Assembly (NCBI GenBank): GCA_017550765.1
Contig: JAFZOC010000294.1
Span: forward strand, 1 to 8,926
Direction: 5' to 3'
DNA: 8,926 bases
Origin: Oscillospiraceae bacterium
GTDB taxonomy: Bacteria; Bacillota_A; Clostridia; Oscillospirales; Oscillospiraceae
Numbering within the stretch: position 1 is the first letter of the stretch; each line of letters begins with the position of its first letter. This document shows positions 6,498 to 8,926 of this stretch, in pieces. The notes below the pieces were generated by a model. The model did not search any database. It saw only the letters and a program-made list of their open reading frames with translations, and was not told the DNA's origin. The position numbers and the translations under genes were made by a program.

Positions 6498-7324
6498 AGG
6501 TCTTCCAGGCTCTCAGCGAGCTGGACGACGCCTACATCGCCGAGGCGATGCACTATGCGCCCGAGAGAGCAGCGCGCTCTCCGGGAAGGAACAAGAACAT
6601 GAAAAAACGCATCCTCACGCTGGCTCTGGCCGCGGCGCTGCTCCTGGCCCTGAGCGTCACCGCATACGCCGCTTTCTCCTCCATGTCCCATCGGATCCCG
6701 GAGCCCGAGGAGACTTTCTGCATCCATTGGGACGACTCTCCCGACGGTTACCTCGAATGGCACGACGCCAAGCTGGTTGTGACCTTCCCCGATACGGCGG
6801 AGAGCAAGCAGATCGAGTTCCGCACCGGCTGGCTGCCGGAGGAGATGGCTCCTATCCAGTCCGACGCCTGGCACGACCGTCTGACCGCAGAGCGGCTCTG
6901 CGACAACGGCGGTCCCAGGGACACTGCCGTCCAGGCCTACAGCGGCATGGTCCAGCCCCTGCTGATCGAGAGCTACTCCATGTCCATGTTCAACGACGGA
7001 GGCGCGCTGCTGCTGCTCTATTATACGCCGGAAGATATCATCGAGGAGCACTGGGACGGGCTGGGCGTAGACGTGATGCGCTTCCACTGCACCCAGCACT
7101 TGGACGCCGTGCCCGAGTATAATGTCCCCGAACGGACCCTGGAGCAGGACATCCTCCTGCTGTCCAACGCAGAAGAGGGCTGGGTCGTCCGTGTCTGCGG
7201 CGAGATCGGCATGGACCAGCTGATCAAGGTCGCCAAAAGCCTGGAGATCCGCGAGACCGGGAAGATCCTGACCTACGAGGACTTCCCGAGCCACTACACC
7301 TTCATGGACGGCGGCGTCGGCTGA
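6485..7324 (+). CDS. Probable anti-sigma factor, single-pass membrane protein (DUF4367-like)
   Basis: The 279-residue protein has a short cytoplasmic part (1-38), a basic KKR followed by one hydrophobic segment (about 42-63), and an extracytoplasmic domain of about 215 residues. The N terminus contains ELDDAYIAEA at 12-21, a segment I associate with proteins encoded just after sigma factors of this type; it is probably the part that binds the sigma factor. The outer domain ends with EGWVVRVCGEIGMDQLIKVAKSLEI (about 231-255, given here as a pattern), resembling the end of DUF4367 domains. It carries four cysteines (79, 139, 202, 238) that could form disulfides. The ATG follows AAAAGGAGGG (6466-6475) by nine bases and overlaps the sigma gene. 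A second ATG at 6599 also has an SD and would give a protein without the cytoplasmic part. The anti-sigma role rests on operon position and topology, not on a recognised catalytic or binding motif. Confidence 0.75.
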   Translation: MDRLKVFQALSELDDAYIAEAMHYAPERAARSPGRNKNMKKRILTLALAAALLLALSVTAYAAFSSMSHRIPEPEETFCIHWDDSPDGYLEWHDAKLVVTFPDTAESKQIEFRTGWLPEEMAPIQSDAWHDRLTAERLCDNGGPRDTAVQAYSGMVQPLLIESYSMSMFNDGGALLLLYYTPEDIIEEHWDGLGVDVMRFHCTQHLDAVPEYNVPERTLEQDILLLSNAEEGWVVRVCGEIGMDQLIKVAKSLEIRETGKILTYEDFPSHYTFMDGGVG

Positions 7325-7363
7325 TCGCATCTTGCATTCAACGTTCCGGCTCGAATAAAGAGG

Positions 7364-7402
7364 CAGCTCCCGCGGCCCGGTATGGGCTGCGGGAGCTGTT
7401 TT
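7364..7402. terminator. Strong bidirectional terminator between convergent genes
   Basis: A 15-bp stem (7364-7378 with 7384-7398) contains a single G-U wobble and closes a five-base loop, GGTAT. On the plus strand TTTT follows (7399-7402), ending the sigma/anti-sigma transcript 40 bases after its last stop codon. On the minus strand the stem follows the antiporter stop at 7420 by about 20 bases and is followed by CCTCTTTATT, a weaker U tract. It therefore probably serves both converging transcripts. Confidence 0.85.
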
Positions 7403-7419
7403 CAGCCCCGTATGGATCA

Positions 7420-8926
7420 CTACTCTTCGCTGAAGCCGCCGGCCAGGAGCTTGGCCGCCATCTTCCTTGTGCCCAGGACCCAGATGAGGTCGTCGGGCTG
7501 GATGGTCATGTTCACATCCGGCTGCAGGATGGGCAGCTTGTCCCGCTGCAGGCCCAGGATCATACAGTCGTACTTCTCCCGCAGGCCGCTGCTGCGGATG
7601 CTCTTTCCCTGGATCTCGGGAGCCTGGGCCACCGGGATGACCGTGGCGTAGAGATGGGCGGCGTCGCCCTCCTGGCTCTCGGTGAAGGCGCGCAGAGTAG
7701 GCGCTCCGCTCTCGTCGGAGAGTCCCAGACTGAGACGCAGGGCCCTCAGATCCTCCCGCCGTCCGATCAGCAGGATCTTGTCGCCCTCCTTCAGCTCCAC
7801 GTTGCCCGTGGGCATGTTCAGGTGCTTCTTGCCCCGGAGGACGCGGATCGCGTTCACCCGGAAGCGCTGGCCCCAGTCCAGCTGCCGGAGGGTCTTGCCG
7901 GGGATCTCTCCGGTGCAGTCCAACTCGTCCACGAAGAGCTTCTCATCCAGCCACTCGGCGTCGGTCTGGTCTCGCTGGAGCTGGCGCTCGTTGAAGTTGG
8001 CCATGAAGCGGGCCTCCGCGGTGATGTAGGCCGAGGCGAGCCAACCGCTGCGGGAGATGAGGAAGACCGCCGCGGCGATCAGCGGCAGCAGCCATACGCC
8101 GCTGACGCCCAGCAGGGTCTGCAGCGGGAAGAAGGCGATCAGCACGATCAGCAGATAGCGCAGCGCCGTCAGACTGATCAGCGGCAGGCGGTAGTGCCTG
8201 TCCTTGACCCAGAGCGTGGTGTACTCCGTGGAGCGCAGGTCCAGCATGGGCCGCACGAAGAGCGCGATGCCCACCACGCAGAAGGCCACGCAGGCCAGCC
8301 GTACCAGACGCTGGTCCAGGGGCGTCTTCTCCAGGAAGGGGTAGAGCACGAACTGGCCCAGCAGCGTCACGCCCATCATGAGGACGCCGTAGATCGCCGT
8401 CACCAGCACATAGCGCCGCAGGAACCGGCCCCAGTCGCTGTCCTGTTCCCGTCCGGCGGCGTCCTCCTCCGTGTAGCGGTCCAGCTTCTCGCTGAGCCTC
8501 TTCGGCAGGAGCCTGTCCACCCCGCGGTAGATCTGCTCCGAACTCTTGATGAAGAAGGGCGTGGTCAGGGTCGTCAGCACCGAGACCGCCACGACGATCG
8601 GATAGATATAGTCGGCGATCACGCCCAGGCTCATGCCCAGGGACGCGATGATGAAGGCGAATTCGCCGATCTGTGCCAGCGAGCAGCCGCAGCGGATGGC
8701 CTTGTGCAGGCTCTGTCCGGACAGGAGCACCCCCAGGGAGGAGATCAGGAGCTTGCCGGCGATGGTCACGGCGGTGAGGATGAGGATCGGCACGATGTAG
8801 CGGACGATCATGGCCGGGTCGATCAGCATGCCCACGGAGAGGAAAAAGATCGAGCCGAAGAGGTCCTTCACGCCGCCGGAGAGGTGCTCCACCCGCTCGG
8901 CGTGGACAGTGCCCGCCATCAGAGAG
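7420..8926 (-). CDS. Kef/CPA2-type cation:proton antiporter with two RCK_C domains (5'-truncated by window edge)
   Basis: The frame is open to the right edge, so the N-terminal part, probably over 200 residues of membrane domain, lies outside the window. The visible part begins (numbered from the Met at 8917-8919) inside the CPA2 transporter domain, with FFLSVGMLID at 25-34 and AQIGEFAFIIASLG at 82-95, both family signatures. The domain ends near residue 124. After a charged loop come about four more hydrophobic segments (168-196, 205-224, 246-266, 270-290). Two RCK_C (TrkA_C) domains follow, at about 326-393 and 420-491. No RCK_N nucleotide-binding domain is present between membrane and RCK_C parts. 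Such proteins exchange K+ or Na+ for H+ across the cytoplasmic membrane, and RCK_C domains bind ligands such as cyclic dinucleotides or nucleotides in related transporters. The Met at 8919 is internal, not the start: codons upstream continue the frame. Ion choice cannot be decided. Confidence 0.9.
   Translation of the reverse strand, partial: SLMAGTVHAERVEHLSGGVKDLFGSIFFLSVGMLIDPAMIVRYIVPILILTAVTIAGKLLISSLGVLLSGQSLHKAIRCGCSLAQIGEFAFIIASLGMSLGVIADYIYPIVVAVSVLTTLTTPFFIKSSEQIYRGVDRLLPKRLSEKLDRYTEEDAAGREQDSDWGRFLRRYVLVTAIYGVLMMGVTLLGQFVLYPFLEKTPLDQRLVRLACVAFCVVGIALFVRPMLDLRSTEYTTLWVKDRHYRLPLISLTALRYLLIVLIAFFPLQTLLGVSGVWLLPLIAAAVFLISRSGWLASAYITAEARFMANFNERQLQRDQTDAEWLDEKLFVDELDCTGEIPGKTLRQLDWGQRFRVNAIRVLRGKKHLNMPTGNVELKEGDKILLIGRREDLRALRLSLGLSDESGAPTLRAFTESQEGDAAHLYATVIPVAQAPEIQGKSIRSSGLREKYDCMILGLQRDKLPILQPDVNMTIQPDDLIWVLGTRKMAAKLLAGGFSEE

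Noticed and set aside
6494..7420. A 308-codon minus-strand open frame opposite the anti-sigma gene
   Set aside because: It is antisense to a gene with good SD, membrane topology and operon context, and it crosses the bidirectional terminator.

Overview
The window looks like ordinary chromosome of a fairly GC-rich Gram-positive anaerobe of the class Clostridia, most likely an Oscillospiraceae/Ruminococcaceae-type gut bacterium. The reasons are strong Shine-Dalgarno (SD) sites with GTG and TTG starts, short GC-rich hairpin terminators, and a small sigma factor with a membrane-bound partner of a type I associate with that group. This placement comes from recognising families, not from a database search. 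I see no transposase, integrase, tRNA, rRNA, CRISPR array or phage gene.

Layout. The left edge (1-145) holds a perfect 12-bp hairpin that can act as a terminator. On the minus strand follow three genes, read right to left. A UvrD/PcrA-family helicase (3541-5691) is followed by a membrane-anchored PI-PLC-like phosphodiesterase (2412-3419). Last is a membrane-bound nucleotide-sugar dehydratase/epimerase of the CapD/WbpM/PglF type (146-2200), which has its own well-formed promoter at 2246-2274. A 230-bp divergent region with back-to-back promoter candidates separates the helicase from a plus-strand pair: a sigma-70-like factor (5931-6497) and an overlapping single-pass membrane protein (6485-7324), the likely anti-sigma factor. 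A strong bidirectional terminator (7364-7402) lies between this pair and a convergent minus-strand gene running off the right edge. That gene is a Kef/CPA2-type cation:proton antiporter with two C-terminal RCK_C (TrkA_C) domains.

How the genes may work together. The sigma/anti-sigma pair is a self-contained envelope-signalling unit. The dehydratase makes modified UDP-sugars for surface glycans or glycoproteins, and the PI-PLC-like protein and the antiporter also act at the membrane. The helicase is a DNA-repair enzyme with no obvious link to them. No new defence or mobile system is visible. The most useful points are two start-site corrections (helicase and sigma factor), a roughly 36-residue insertion in the dehydratase, a possible second start inside the anti-sigma gene, and the antiporter's architecture: tandem RCK_C domains and extra membrane segments without an RCK_N domain.
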